Notes: generated by a model not told the origin, from the letters alone. Shown: positions 17,505-26,916, counted from the stretch's first letter. The stretch is 62,218 bases of DNA from Actinomycetaceae bacterium (GCA_030524055.1 JAUNHH010000001.1:109838-172055), one strand, 5' to 3'. A program made the numbers and translations.

Positions 17505-18380
17505 CTAGTACCCGGCCATTGCCTCCAGCCGAGCAATACGCTGATCCATTGGCGGGTGCGTCGAAAAAAGATTCCGCAAGCCGGCCCCTCTAAAAGGATT
17601 CGCAATCATCATTGCCGCCACATTTTGATGCGCTGGAGTGGGGTCCAAAGGCACCCGATCAGTCATCCCTTCCAATTTGCGTAATGCCGATGCTAAAGCC
17701 AATGGGTCTTGTGTTAATTCGGCCCCGTCCTCGTCAGCATCAAATTCCCTGGTTCGCGAAATGGAAAATTGGATGAGCATGGCCGCGAATGGCGCTAAGA
17801 AAGCTGCGGCGAGCATTCCGATAAAGGCGAGTGGATTCGCGTTTTCATCTCGGCGGCCGCCCCCGAAAAATAGCGCTGCCTGCGCGACGGTAGCGATTAT
17901 TCCCGCCATTGCTGCCGCCACGGAGGAGGTCAAAATGTCGCGATTATAAACGTGCATTAATTCATGCCCAAGGACTCCGCGTAATTCCCTTTCACCGAGC
18001 AACGCAAGGATCCCTTCCGTACAGCAAACGGCGGCATTCTTAGGGTTACGCCCGGTGGCGAACGCATTTGGGGTCATCGTTGGAGCAATCCAGACAGTGG
18101 GAACTGGTTTACCTGCACGCTCAGCAAGCTCTTCAACAATGGCATGCAATTGCGGATATTGTGCCCGATCTGCTGGATAGGCATTCATGGAACGAAGTGC
18201 GACTTTATCGGAATTCCAATAGGACCAGGCAGTAGAAAGCAGACCGATTCCAGCAAAAAGCCACAGCCAAATAGATTGCCGAGTACCTGCGGCAATACCT
18301 GCTCCAATAAGCAGGAGGAGTACCCACATGCTGCCAAGCAGCAGAAAGGTTTTCACCCCGTTGAAATGGCGGTCGCGCAT
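17505..18380 (-). CDS. htpX: M48 family membrane zinc metalloprotease HtpX
   Basis: Product of 291 residues. Two N-terminal membrane spans (residues about 10-30 and 34-50) precede the protease domain. The zinc motif HELMHVYNRD lies near residue 140, the third ligand is in TREFDADEDGAELT near 212, and two further hydrophobic segments lie between. HtpX degrades damaged membrane proteins with its active site on the cytoplasmic side. GAGGAAGG lies about 11 bases upstream of ATG 18380. It appears monocistronic, convergent with the YajQ-family gene. Confidence 0.93.
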   Translation of the reverse strand: MRDRHFNGVKTFLLLGSMWVLLLLIGAGIAAGTRQSIWLWLFAGIGLLSTAWSYWNSDKVALRSMNAYPADRAQYPQLHAIVEELAERAGKPVPTVWIAPTMTPNAFATGRNPKNAAVCCTEGILALLGERELRGVLGHELMHVYNRDILTSSVAAAMAGIIATVAQAALFFGGGRRDENANPLAFIGMLAAAFLAPFAAMLIQFSISRTREFDADEDGAELTQDPLALASALRKLEGMTDRVPLDPTPAHQNVAAMMIANPFRGAGLRNLFSTHPPMDQRIARLEAMAGY

Positions 18381-18597
18381 TGCTCTTGTGCCTTCCTCAC
18401 TTTTCCTAAGACAACACTATGGGACGGGGCACCCAAATGTCCCTCGGAATCAAAGAAAACAGACAACTCCCAGGGGTTCCACAGATAAGGAGTGCCCTAG
18501 GTTACGAAGATATGAAATGGATTTACGAGGCCGGGGCGCGCTTTTCGGCGCGCCTACCTGACGGAAGGCTGATATAGGCGCAGGTGAATGGCGATAA

Positions 18598-18627
18598 CCC
18601 GGGCGCCGCGCAAGCGCGGCGCCCGGG
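18598..18627. repeat. Perfect GC-rich hairpin
   Basis: CCCGGGCGCCGCGC, an AA loop, and its exact complement. It stands alone in the 657-base spacer between htpX and fprA, which has no gene. Confidence 0.7.
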
Positions 18628-18760
18628 GAGGCCTGAAAAGACTAAGACGTAGTGACTCCCTCTGAGCAAAGTCGGAAGCTGTTTCAGGCGCACCCAAGTG
18701 AGACAAGAGAGTGGATATATTCAGCGCCGTAGACCTATGCGGCGCGCACTGCCAACATAT

Positions 18761-18828
18761 GTAGGCGTTGGGAAGATATGTAGGTGTTGGGAAGGCCCCC
18801 GGCGCTGACATATCTTCCCAACGCCTAC
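18761..18828. repeat. Palindromic repeat, family C
   Basis: A 21-bp perfect inverted repeat: GTAGGCGTTGGGAAGATATG(T) at 18761-18781 and its complement at 18808-18828, with a second degenerate copy of the arm in the loop. A relative lies at 59809-59888. Confidence 0.75.
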
Positions 18829-18976
18829 ACAAGATGTTCAGGAGCCACGATCACCTAGCGCGCGTTACATCTCGCCGCACCCCGACCTCGTCAATCGCGC
18901 CCGGCCTCGTCAATGACACGCAGGCACGCATCCGCCCGCCAACCCAGACTCGAAACGCCACTCCCCCATAAGCAAA

Positions 18977-19013
18977 AGGCGGGCCCAGCCGCACTACGCG
19001 ACCAGGCCCGCCT
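18977..19013 (-). terminator. Terminator of fprA
   Basis: AGGCGGGCC (18977-18985) pairs with GGCCCGCCT (19005-19013); TTTTGC follows on the minus strand. It is 25 bases past the fprA stop. Confidence 0.75.
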
Positions 19014-19037
19014 CAACACAGAAAACCGGAGTAAAGC

Positions 19038-20531
19038 TCAGGCTTTCGGTCCAGTGTAATCGTCGAAACGCTCCGGAGCTGTTGGCACGCCCATCTCCCC
19101 CATTTCACCAATGAGGTCCGTGTGGGCGGCATCGACATGTTTCCCTTCGGAAATGTCAGTCATTGCTCGGCGCGACACGACTTTAATGCGCTCGCGCCCG
19201 CCGCGATCTCCGGGCACCTCGCCGTATGCCTCACCCAGAGCCTGCTCATAGGCATCAAGCAGCTCCCAGCCTTGCCACGTCGTGTACTCAATGCCACGTT
19301 CCTTGAGCAACGCCACCATAGCGTCGTGGCCCACCTCGGCACTGCGCGCCTTGAGGCGCCCCTCATTGGCATCTTCCACCAGGTGAGCAATAGTTTGCTG
19401 CGCATCAGACTTGGTGGAGCCAATCAGGCCCACGGGCCCGCGCTTAATCCAGCCCGTGGCATACAGACCCGGCAGAGTCTCGTCGGCGCCTGCCTCGGTC
19501 ACAACGCGGCCCTCAGTATTAGGCACAACGCCGCGCGCCGAGTCGAAAGGCACACCCGGAATGGGGCTGGAGAAGTAACCCACGGCGCGGTAAACAGCCT
19601 GCACTGGCCACGTCGTCATGAGACCAGTGCCACGAACAGATCCATCGCCAGTCAGCTCTGTGCGTTCGGTGCGTACCGCTCGCACGTGGCCATGGTCGTC
19701 GGCGACCACCTCGACGGGCGATTGGAAAAGGTGGATATGGATGCGGCGGCTGGCCGTGCGCTCTGATTCGTCAATCATCGCGTAATTGGTGAGCGTTTTC
19801 ACGACTTGACGCTGCTGGTTGGAGGCACGTAATGCCGCTTCCGACCCTTCGTCATAATCGAAGTCTTCCTCGGAGACAATAATGTCAACGTCAGGCACAT
19901 GCCCTAGTTCACGCAATTCCAGAGGGGTGAATTTCACCTGAGCTGGGCCGCGCCGACCAAAAACGTGAACGTCCGTCACCGGGTTATTTGCCAGCGCTTC
20001 GGCGACATTTTCTGGAACTTCGGTGACGAGCATATCTTCGGAATGCTTTGCGAGGACGCGCGCAATATCGAGAGCCACATTTCCTACGCCAAAAACGGCG
20101 ATTTCTTTGGCTTCTAATGGCCAGGTCCGGGGGTAGTCCGGGTGTCCGTCATACCAGGACACAAAGTCAGCGGCGCCATAGGATTCGGGCAGGTCAATGC
20201 CGGGAATATCAAGGGTGGCATCGCGGTCTGCGCCGGTGGCAATAATAATGGCGTCATAATGATCGCGCAGATCGTCAATAGTAATATCGCGGCCGATTTC
20301 GACATTGCCGAGCAAATTAATATCGCCGCGCTGAAGAATCTTATAGAGGGCAACAATAATCTGTTTAATACGGGGGTGATCGGGAGCAACACCGTAGCGA
20401 ACAAGCCCATAAGGAGCGGGGAGCCGCTCGAATAAATCCATGCTGACATCCAGCCCAGATTTGGACAGAATATCTGAGGCATAAATGCCGGCCGGTCCCG
20501 CGCCAATAACGGCGACATTCAGTGTTGTCAC
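19038..20531 (-). CDS. fprA: Ferredoxin/adrenodoxin-type NADP+ reductase
   Basis: Product of 497 residues. The FAD-binding site VAVIGAGPAGIYASDIL lies at the very N-terminus, followed by PAPYGLVRYGVAPDHPRIK near residue 38, typical of adrenodoxin-reductase homologues. The NADP site IAVFGVGNVALDIARVL lies near residue 150. The enzyme passes electrons between NADP(H) and ferredoxins, for example for P450s or iron-sulfur synthesis. The C-terminal part (GWIKRGPVGLIGSTKSDAQQT) closes the FAD site. It stands alone between two repeat-rich spacers. Confidence 0.93.
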   Translation of the reverse strand: MTTLNVAVIGAGPAGIYASDILSKSGLDVSMDLFERLPAPYGLVRYGVAPDHPRIKQIIVALYKILQRGDINLLGNVEIGRDITIDDLRDHYDAIIIATGADRDATLDIPGIDLPESYGAADFVSWYDGHPDYPRTWPLEAKEIAVFGVGNVALDIARVLAKHSEDMLVTEVPENVAEALANNPVTDVHVFGRRGPAQVKFTPLELRELGHVPDVDIIVSEEDFDYDEGSEAALRASNQQRQVVKTLTNYAMIDESERTASRRIHIHLFQSPVEVVADDHGHVRAVRTERTELTGDGSVRGTGLMTTWPVQAVYRAVGYFSSPIPGVPFDSARGVVPNTEGRVVTEAGADETLPGLYATGWIKRGPVGLIGSTKSDAQQTIAHLVEDANEGRLKARSAEVGHDAMVALLKERGIEYTTWQGWELLDAYEQALGEAYGEVPGDRGGRERIKVVSRRAMTDISEGKHVDAAHTDLIGEMGEMGVPTAPERFDDYTGPKA

Positions 20532-20739
20532 GCGAATCCTCCATGTAGTTTGTGGGTGTGCCGCCTTTATGGGTGCGCCAGCGGCGCCCTTCCAGCTCAG
20601 GACATCCTAATCTGCCGGGGAGAAAGTTGGTGGTGAAGGGGACCACGTCAGGGCGTCAGAATCATGGACGAGGGCGGGACGCGAACCCTCAGGCGCCGCC
20701 GGGCACCGAGGACAAAGCGACCTGCGCCAGGCCCGGAGG

Positions 20740-21214
20740 ATAAACCGCTGCCACGACGAGTTTCGGGCGCGGGACCCTCATCCTGACGGCGGGTTATCCA
20801 ACGACAGACCCCAACATGAAAAGCCAACCTGCAAAAACAGCCCCGCCTGCACCAGGCCCTGAGGACAAACCGCCGCCAGGACGAGTTTTCACACGGCAAT
20901 TGCCGTTGTGAGCGCGGTTTATCAATTGGGGTTGCGGGTCTGGAATTGCCGACCTGCACAAATAGGCAAGCACCTGGGCCCCAGACGCCTATCCCCACTG
21001 CCCCAAGCAGACAAACCGCCGCCAAGACGTGAATTCACACAGCAATTGCCATCGTGGCGGCGCTTTATCAATTGGAACTGCAGGCCCACAATTGCCGACC
21101 TGCACAAATAGGCACGCACCTGGGCCCCAGATGCCTATCCCCACTGCCCCAAGCAGACAAACCGCCACCAGGACGTGAATTCACACAGCAATTGTCATCG
21201 TGGCGGCGGTTTGT
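20740..21214. repeat. Array of four palindromic REP-B elements
   Basis: Four elements of about 58 bp (one is 48 bp) at about 20740-20797, 20875-20922, 21011-21068 and 21157-21214. Each starts near ACAAACCGCC and ends in its inverse (GGCGGTTTGT or a variant). The spacer between the last two copies repeats that before the third (GACCTGCACAAATAGGCA, then CCTGGGCCCCAGA). They fill much of the 950-base spacer between fprA and aztA, which has no gene. Confidence 0.75.
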
Positions 21215-21259
21215 GTGAGACAACGGGGACCTATGCCGCCTGATCCTTAAGAGGAGATA

Positions 21260-21329
21260 CACCAAATGGGCTAAAGGCGACATTTTGGGCGAAAAACAGC
21301 CAAATTTGTCGCATTCAGCCCGTTTCGTG
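21260..21329. repeat. Degenerate 70-bp palindromic element, REP-A family
   Basis: Same length and layout as the six better copies (CACC at one end, GTG at the other, GGCGACATTTT and its partial inverse inside) but with many substitutions. It lacks the adjoining dispersed motif. Confidence 0.6.
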
Positions 21330-21481
21330 TCATGCCAGACCGCCAGCTACACCAATCTTGCGCCCGCTATGCCGCGAGCGCCGCCCAATCGGCCAGACCG
21401 CCGCAGGTCTGGCAGCCAGGGCAGGTCAATCCACCCGAGCGCATCCCCCATGTCAGCGCGCCAGCCACCCGGGCACCCCCG

Positions 21482-22333
21482 TCAGGAAGCAGAGCGCGGT
21501 TTTATTTCAGCAACCCCGGCCTCGTCACTAATAATGCGACCACCTTCGAGCCTGATCCACCTATTGGTGACTTCACGTGCACTCTCGTCATGACTGGCCA
21601 GCAATACGAGCGCCCCGTCAGCTGCGCACTCAGCCGCCGCCCGGTGAATAATCTCCCGAGAGGCCGCATCAGCCGCCGCGGTCGGCTCATCCAATAACAC
21701 CACTGGCGCCTTGCGCACCAGAGCCTGCGCGACCAAGGCCCGCTGGCGCTGACCACCGGAAACAGCTGACAACTGGCGTTCGGCCAAATCTTCCAGCCCA
21801 AGCAGCTCAATCGCCTGATCAATCGCCGCCCGATCTGCCGCCCCTGGCCGCCGCAGTAAACCGAGTTTTGGCCAGCGCCCCATTGCTACCGCATCGCGCA
21901 CCCGCAGAGGCAGACGCTCAGGCAGCGGAGGCAATTGCGGCACATAGGCAATCGCCGCCCCACCAACCGCCTCAATAGCGCCCTGATAAGGCAAAATGCC
22001 GGCAATAGCCTGTAGTAATGTGGACTTACCGGACCCATTCTCACCGCAGATCAGCACGCATTCACCGGGCGCAAACTCGACGCTCAGCTCTTGCAGGGCG
22101 TGGACGTGCCCGCGGTGGACGTCAAGTCCAGACAGGCGCAATACAGTTGATTCACCAGCAGTTGTCTCATTCACGAGGGCGGGGCGGACATCAGATACGG
22201 GGCTGGCGTCAGCTCCGGTCCGCTCGCCATCAACCACACTCGATGTCTGGGCAGCATCAGGTGCGACACTTGGTGTGCCAGTGCCACTATCAGAGCGAAA
22301 TGCGGAACTCATGGAAGTAGAGGGCATAACCAC
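21482..22333 (-). CDS. aztA: Zinc ABC transporter ATP-binding protein (AztA-like)
   Basis: Product of 283 residues. About 65 N-terminal low-complexity residues precede a complete ABC domain: Walker A GENGSGKST near residue 98, signature VSGGQRQRALVAQAL near 190, Walker B VVLLDEPTAAAD near 208, and the switch His in LLASHDES. It energises metal import with the divergent aztB. The N-terminal extension contains a dispersed motif read as RPALVNE, and the C-terminus has a variant read as SDEAGVAE. The metal is inferred as zinc from the AztC and AztD partners. Confidence 0.85.
   Translation of the reverse strand: MVMPSTSMSSAFRSDSGTGTPSVAPDAAQTSSVVDGERTGADASPVSDVRPALVNETTAGESTVLRLSGLDVHRGHVHALQELSVEFAPGECVLICGENGSGKSTLLQAIAGILPYQGAIEAVGGAAIAYVPQLPPLPERLPLRVRDAVAMGRWPKLGLLRRPGAADRAAIDQAIELLGLEDLAERQLSAVSGGQRQRALVAQALVRKAPVVLLDEPTAAADAASREIIHRAAAECAADGALVLLASHDESAREVTNRWIRLEGGRIISDEAGVAEIKPRSAS
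22174..22185 (+). repeat. Dispersed motif inside aztA
   Basis: Read in frame as PALVNE in the N-terminal extension of AztA. Confidence 0.8.
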
Positions 22334-22375
22334 ACTCTACTAGACATCGACATCCATTCTCATTAAGCTTCCCGC
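22334..22375. promoter_or_regulatory. Divergent promoter region of aztA and aztBDCD
   Basis: Only 42 bases separate the two start codons, so control elements must overlap. On the minus strand it contains AATGAGAATGGATGTCGATG, which loosely resembles half of a zinc-uptake-regulator site, but the palindrome is not convincing. Confidence 0.35.
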
Positions 22376-23227
22376 GTGCACCTCATCACCGAACCTTTGG
22401 AAGCCGGGTTCTTCCTCAACGCCCTTTTTGGCGGAATTCTTGTTGCCCTTATTTGTGCCCTGGTCGGCACGTGGGTGGTGGTGCGCTCTATGGCTTTTCT
22501 TGGTGAAGCAGTCTCCCACGGGATGCTCCCTGGCGTGGCAATTGCCACTCTCAGTGGCGCTCCTCCCCTTGTTGGCGCAGGAATTTCTGCGCTCATTATG
22601 TCTGTGGGGATTGCGTGGACATCCCGGCGAGCACGGCTTGCTCAAGACACCACTATTGGCGTCTTTTTTGTCATTATGCTCTCACTTGGCGTCATTATTG
22701 TGTCGAAGTCACGCAGTTTTGCCACTGATCTTACTGCCATACTTTTCGGCGATATTCTGGCGATTTCCACACCGGAAATCCTTACTTTAGCTGTCGCTCT
22801 GGGTATTGTCGCCGTCGTTGTTCTTTTGGCGCATCGGCCTCTGATGGCTCTGTCTTTAGACCCCGCTTTAGCCACCTCACTGCGAATGCGTCCCCATATT
22901 GCTGAAGGCGTTCTCACAGTCCTCATCACTATTGCAGTGGTGGCCTCCTATCGAGCAGTGGGGTCGCTGCTTGTCGTGGCCATGTTGGTGGCGCCCGCCG
23001 CAACCGCCACCCTTTTTGCGCGCACTATCCCCGGAGCGATGGCTATTTCTGCAGGTATCGGCATTGTCAGCGTCACTATTGGGCTGTACATCAGCTGGCA
23101 TGCGGCCACAGCAGCAGGCGCCTCAATTGCCACTGTTGCTGGCGTGATTTTCCTCCTGGCCACAGCCATTGCCCCTTTACTTCACCGTCTGTCCTCTTCA
23201 CACAGTAGAACCGGAGGTGCCCGTTGA
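22376..23227 (+). CDS. aztB: Zinc ABC transporter permease (AztB-like)
   Basis: Product of 283 residues from GTG 22376, with no clear Shine-Dalgarno sequence, so possibly leaderless. It has about eight membrane spans and the ABC-3 permease pattern: AFLGEAVSHGMLPGVAI near residue 42, then SRSFATDLTAILFGDILAIS near 112, and VGSLLVVAMLVAPAATA near 200. It forms the channel for metal imported with AztA and AztC. The gene for the AztD-like protein overlaps its end by 4 bases, so translation is coupled. Confidence 0.88.
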   Translation: MHLITEPLEAGFFLNALFGGILVALICALVGTWVVVRSMAFLGEAVSHGMLPGVAIATLSGAPPLVGAGISALIMSVGIAWTSRRARLAQDTTIGVFFVIMLSLGVIIVSKSRSFATDLTAILFGDILAISTPEILTLAVALGIVAVVVLLAHRPLMALSLDPALATSLRMRPHIAEGVLTVLITIAVVASYRAVGSLLVVAMLVAPAATATLFARTIPGAMAISAGIGIVSVTIGLYISWHAATAAGASIATVAGVIFLLATAIAPLLHRLSSSHSRTGGAR

Positions 23228-24555
23228 ACCCGAATCCTCGCCTACCCCACCTGCCCACCACATTGTCGGCGGGCCATCCGCACCGTTCTTACCGGCGCCT
23301 TTGCGCTCTAGCCGCGGCTATTGCGCTGGCCACGGCAGGATGTGCGCAGGCAGGCGGGGCCCAGTCAGGGGCCGGCCCAGCTTCGGGAGCAAACCCATCA
23401 CAATCCGGCGTAGCCACCCAGTCGGGCGGCCCGCAATCTGCCGCACAATCGGGCGCTTCCGCTACCGCAGATGGCCACGGCCATATTGAGGGCGCGCAAG
23501 AGGTCGAAGAAGCACCAGTTGCCCTGGTCACCCTGGATAAAAATGGCGCCCTCGCCCTCGTCGATTTAGTGTCCCTTGAGGCCACACCGCTGGCCACCGC
23601 GGGCGGAGCCACAACCCTACGCACCGATGACCGCTTTATTGCCGCTACCGATGCCGAAGGGACGACAACCCTGGTGGATTCGGGCCGCTGGACCTGGGAT
23701 CACGGCGACCACCAGCACTATTATCTAGCTCCCTCACGCACGATTGGGACCCTTCCGATTAAGGGTGTCCCCACCTTGGCGTCATCTACGACGCGCACTG
23801 TTGTGGCCGCAGATAAAACAGCCCTTGTCCTTGACCGGGAGAAACTCGGCGAAGGGACCCTCGCAGAAGTCTCACGTATTGACATTGATGCGGGCGCGTG
23901 GGCTGGGCCGATTGCTGGCCATATTGCCACCGTGAAAAACGGTAAAGCCCTCCTTCTCAAAGAAGACGGGACCGATTCCGGAGCGGCTCCCGTTGATTGT
24001 GCAGAAGCACGCGGCGGGGCGCTGACCCGGGCGGGCCTTGTCCTTGGCTGCCGCGGCGGGGTGGTCATTGCCGCCGAGCCAACGGATGAGAAAACCCCGC
24101 CCTCGCTCACATGGCTGCCACTGCCTGAGGGCACAGACGCCGCCTCCTCCCCTATTGCTTTCCATACACGGCCACGCCGTCCACTCCTTGTGGCAAGTAA
24201 CGAGGGCGGGGCCATGTGGCTGCTGGACGTGCGCAAGAAGGAATGGACCTCCCTGCCTAACCCTGCGGGCATCCCCCATGCCACTACGGTGGATGACCGC
24301 CACGACACCACTATTGGCGTAGCCGGTGACGGCAGCGTCCACGTGTGGTCAGATGCCCAAGAAAAAACCACCACCGAGGCGGGCCAGGCTTCGCCCACCA
24401 TCCCTTCAGCTGGAGTTCCGGTCAGCACCAATCGCGCGTGGGTGGGCGCCGCTGATGGGCAGTCCATTATTGAGTTTGATCCTGCTGATGGGGCCCGGGT
24501 TGCTCGGACCATTCCAGCAAAAGACCTGGTTGATTTTGTGGAGGTTGGCCTGTGA
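23224..24555 (+). CDS. aztD: AztD-like zinc metallochaperone lipoprotein, copy 1
   Basis: Product of 443 residues from TTG 23224, which overlaps the aztB stop and follows GGAGG. A lipobox (LATAGC, Cys near residue 40) marks a lipoprotein. A Ser/Ala/Gln-rich linker leads to a His-bearing stretch (ADGHGHIEGAQ) and then repeated beta-blades (LVTLDKNGALALVDL, LVDSGRWTWDHGDHQHYYL) consistent with a seven-bladed propeller. AztD in Paracoccus passes zinc to AztC. This copy lies between aztB and aztC. In-frame motif: NEGGAMW near 24201. Confidence 0.75.
   Translation: MNPNPRLPHLPTTLSAGHPHRSYRRLCALAAAIALATAGCAQAGGAQSGAGPASGANPSQSGVATQSGGPQSAAQSGASATADGHGHIEGAQEVEEAPVALVTLDKNGALALVDLVSLEATPLATAGGATTLRTDDRFIAATDAEGTTTLVDSGRWTWDHGDHQHYYLAPSRTIGTLPIKGVPTLASSTTRTVVAADKTALVLDREKLGEGTLAEVSRIDIDAGAWAGPIAGHIATVKNGKALLLKEDGTDSGAAPVDCAEARGGALTRAGLVLGCRGGVVIAAEPTDEKTPPSLTWLPLPEGTDAASSPIAFHTRPRRPLLVASNEGGAMWLLDVRKKEWTSLPNPAGIPHATTVDDRHDTTIGVAGDGSVHVWSDAQEKTTTEAGQASPTIPSAGVPVSTNRAWVGAADGQSIIEFDPADGARVARTIPAKDLVDFVEVGL
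24201..24212 (+). repeat. Dispersed motif inside aztD copy 1
   Basis: Read in frame as NEGGA in a propeller blade. Confidence 0.8.
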
Positions 24556-25526
24556 AAACGTCATTGACTCGTCTGATTGCACTGATTTTTGGGGCCGCGC
24601 TAGTCCTTGGGGCCTGCGCGGGCGGCGGCCCACAATCCGGGGCGCAAAGCGGCGGCGCTGCGGGCGGAAACGGGGCCCCCGGCGATAAACCCTCCATTGT
24701 GGTGACAACCAATATTTTGGGCGATGTCGTTTCCACTATTGTGGGCGACGCTGCCGAGGTGAAAGTGCTCATGCCCGCTGGCGCTGACCCGCATTCTTTT
24801 GCCGTTTCCGCTCAGGACGCCCTCTCCATGCAAAATGCGGATTTGCTGGTTACTAATGGCATGAATCTTGAAGAGGGTCTGACGGCTAATCTCGATGCGG
24901 CCAAAAATGCGGGGACGCGGACTTTTATTGCCGGGGATCATATTGAGGTTCTCCAATATTCCGGTGAGGCCATTGGCGATGATCCGCATTTTTGGACTGA
25001 CCCCACACAAATGACAAAAGTCGTGGATGCGCTCGAAAAAGAGTTGACCACGAATGTGCCCGGTATTGACGCGGCCACTATTTCTGCTAATGCCAAGAAA
25101 TATCGCGACGAGCTCACCGCTTTGGACGCTCATATGTCCGCGAATTTCTCGACAATCCCAGAAAAAAGCCGCGCATTGGTGACTAATCACCACGTATTTG
25201 GCTATTTAGCCAAGCGCTATGACTTCAAGGTGGTCGGAGCGGTTATTCCTGGGGGTGCCACATTAGCTTCCTCTAGTGCTTCTGATTTATCAGATTTAGC
25301 TGAGGCAGTTCGCGAGGCCGGGGTTCCGGCTATTTTCACGGATTCTTCTCAGCCTGATCGCCTTGTTCAGGCCCTCGCCCAACATACCGGGGTGAAGGTC
25401 GAAGTTGTTTCCCTCTACTCCGAATCTCTGGCAGAGCCAGCTAGTGAGGCAGGTACGTACCTGGACATGATGCGCGTCAATACGCGCCTTATCACCCAGT
25501 CTCTTGGCGGTGCGCCAACCAGTTAA
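24552..25526 (+). CDS. aztC: Zinc ABC transporter substrate-binding lipoprotein (AztC-like)
   Basis: Product of 324 residues from GTG 24552, overlapping the upstream stop, with GGAGG before it. Lipobox VLGAC near residue 20. It belongs to the cluster A-I metal-binding proteins (ZnuA/TroA fold): ligand histidines in GADPHSFAVSAQD near residue 78, DDPHFWTDPTQM near 143 and TNHHVFGYLAK near 215, and the acidic ligand in FTDSSQ near 280. It lacks the long His-rich loop of ZnuA, as in AztC, which fits loading by AztD chaperones. Confidence 0.85.
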   Translation: MKTSLTRLIALIFGAALVLGACAGGGPQSGAQSGGAAGGNGAPGDKPSIVVTTNILGDVVSTIVGDAAEVKVLMPAGADPHSFAVSAQDALSMQNADLLVTNGMNLEEGLTANLDAAKNAGTRTFIAGDHIEVLQYSGEAIGDDPHFWTDPTQMTKVVDALEKELTTNVPGIDAATISANAKKYRDELTALDAHMSANFSTIPEKSRALVTNHHVFGYLAKRYDFKVVGAVIPGGATLASSSASDLSDLAEAVREAGVPAIFTDSSQPDRLVQALAQHTGVKVEVVSLYSESLAEPASEAGTYLDMMRVNTRLITQSLGGAPTS

Positions 25527-25560
25527 GTCGCACCTTTTTCTCGACATCGAAAGGACACTT

Positions 25561-26907
25561 ATGTCTGTCTTACATTCGCATTCGTCACGCCCTTGGGCGC
25601 TGACAGCTCTGCTTTCAGCTGCGGCTTTATCGCTGGCAGCCTGTGCTGGCGGAGCAACTGGTGGCGCTGCCTCTGGCGCACAGTCTGGCCCTGCTTCCGG
25701 CGCTGGCCACAGTGATGGGGCTTCGTCCTCGTCCAATGGAGATGCCCACGCAGAAAGCGGGCACGCTGACGAACACGCCCATTCCGGTGAGCACGCGGGC
25801 GAAGCCCACGGCTCTGATCGTTTCGTCGTCACCTACGAGGGCGGGATTAAAGTTCTCGACGCGGCTACTTTAAAGCCCGTAGGCGATTTCCCCATGTCCG
25901 GTTTCTTGCGGATTAACGCTTTTGGTGACAATGAGCATGTTCTCGTTACCACCGAAAAGGGCTTCCAGGTGCTGTCTACCGGTTCCGGTGGGGGCGAAGC
26001 ACAACTCACCGATCTGCTATTCCCTGCGCAAAAGGCTGGCCACGTGACTCCTCATGGCGGCACCACTGTTCTTTTTGCTGATGGCACTGGTGACATTACG
26101 TTAATCCCCACCAATGCTCTAGGTGAGAGTGCCGATAAGACGCCAACCGCGTTGCCACAGGTGACCACCATTAAGTCTGAGGCTCCCCACCACGGTGTGG
26201 CTTTGCAGCTTAAAGATGGTTCGCTGCTGCGCACCATTGGTAACCCCGATAAGCGCACAGGCGCCCTAGTGCAGGATAAGTCCGGCAAGGAAATTGCTCG
26301 TAATGAGGAATGTCCTGGCGTTCACGGTGAAGGCGCTGTCAAGGACGAGGCCATTATTGTGGGCTGTGAAAATGGCGTCTTGATCTGGAAGGACGGCAAG
26401 TTCACCAAGGTGGCCAGCCCCGATGCTGACTATGGGCGCGTGGGCAATGCCTATGTCAGCGAAAAGTCTGCTGTGGCTGTTACTGACTACAAGGATGACA
26501 AGGACGCTGAAGGCTACCTGCTGCACCGTATTGGCTTTGCTGATACTGCTGCGGGCACCTTTGATGTGGTGGACCTGCCCGAGGGTGTGGAGTACACCTG
26601 GCGTGGTATTCGCCGTGATGGCGAAGGCAATGGCTGGCTGCTGGGCACCGATGGGGCTTTGCACCGCATTGACGTTGCAGGGAAGAAACTGGGCGATTCC
26701 ATTCCTGTGATTGGCAAGTGGGAAGGTCCGAAGGATTGGCAGAATCCCCACCCGGCTCTAACCATCGATGGTAATGTTGCATGGGTCACTGAACCGGCAA
26801 CAAAGACTGTGCATCGCGTTGATCTGACCAGTGGTGAGATTACGAAGGCCGAGATTGGGGTTGTTCCCAATGAGGTGGCTTTTAGCGCGCACGCTCATCA
26901 GCACTGA
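25561..26907 (+). CDS. aztD: AztD-like zinc metallochaperone lipoprotein, copy 2
   Basis: Product of 448 residues; ATG 25561 follows GAAAGGA at 8 bases, and the longer upstream frame overlaps aztC. Lipobox LSLAAC near residue 25. After a Gly/Ser linker comes a His-rich stretch (HAESGHADEHAHSGEHAGEAH, eight His in about 35 residues) that should bind zinc, then propeller-type repeats. It is clearly a paralogue of the copy at 23224 but with a much richer His region. Last gene of the aztBDCD run, ended by a motif-built terminator. Confidence 0.78.
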   Translation: MSVLHSHSSRPWALTALLSAAALSLAACAGGATGGAASGAQSGPASGAGHSDGASSSSNGDAHAESGHADEHAHSGEHAGEAHGSDRFVVTYEGGIKVLDAATLKPVGDFPMSGFLRINAFGDNEHVLVTTEKGFQVLSTGSGGGEAQLTDLLFPAQKAGHVTPHGGTTVLFADGTGDITLIPTNALGESADKTPTALPQVTTIKSEAPHHGVALQLKDGSLLRTIGNPDKRTGALVQDKSGKEIARNEECPGVHGEGAVKDEAIIVGCENGVLIWKDGKFTKVASPDADYGRVGNAYVSEKSAVAVTDYKDDKDAEGYLLHRIGFADTAAGTFDVVDLPEGVEYTWRGIRRDGEGNGWLLGTDGALHRIDVAGKKLGDSIPVIGKWEGPKDWQNPHPALTIDGNVAWVTEPATKTVHRVDLTSGEITKAEIGVVPNEVAFSAHAHQH

Positions 26908-26916
26908 GAAGTGACA

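Noticed and set aside
22334-22375. Zinc-uptake-regulator operator between aztA and aztB
   Set aside because: Only a loose half-site is seen; without a clear palindrome I do not call an operator, just a shared promoter region.
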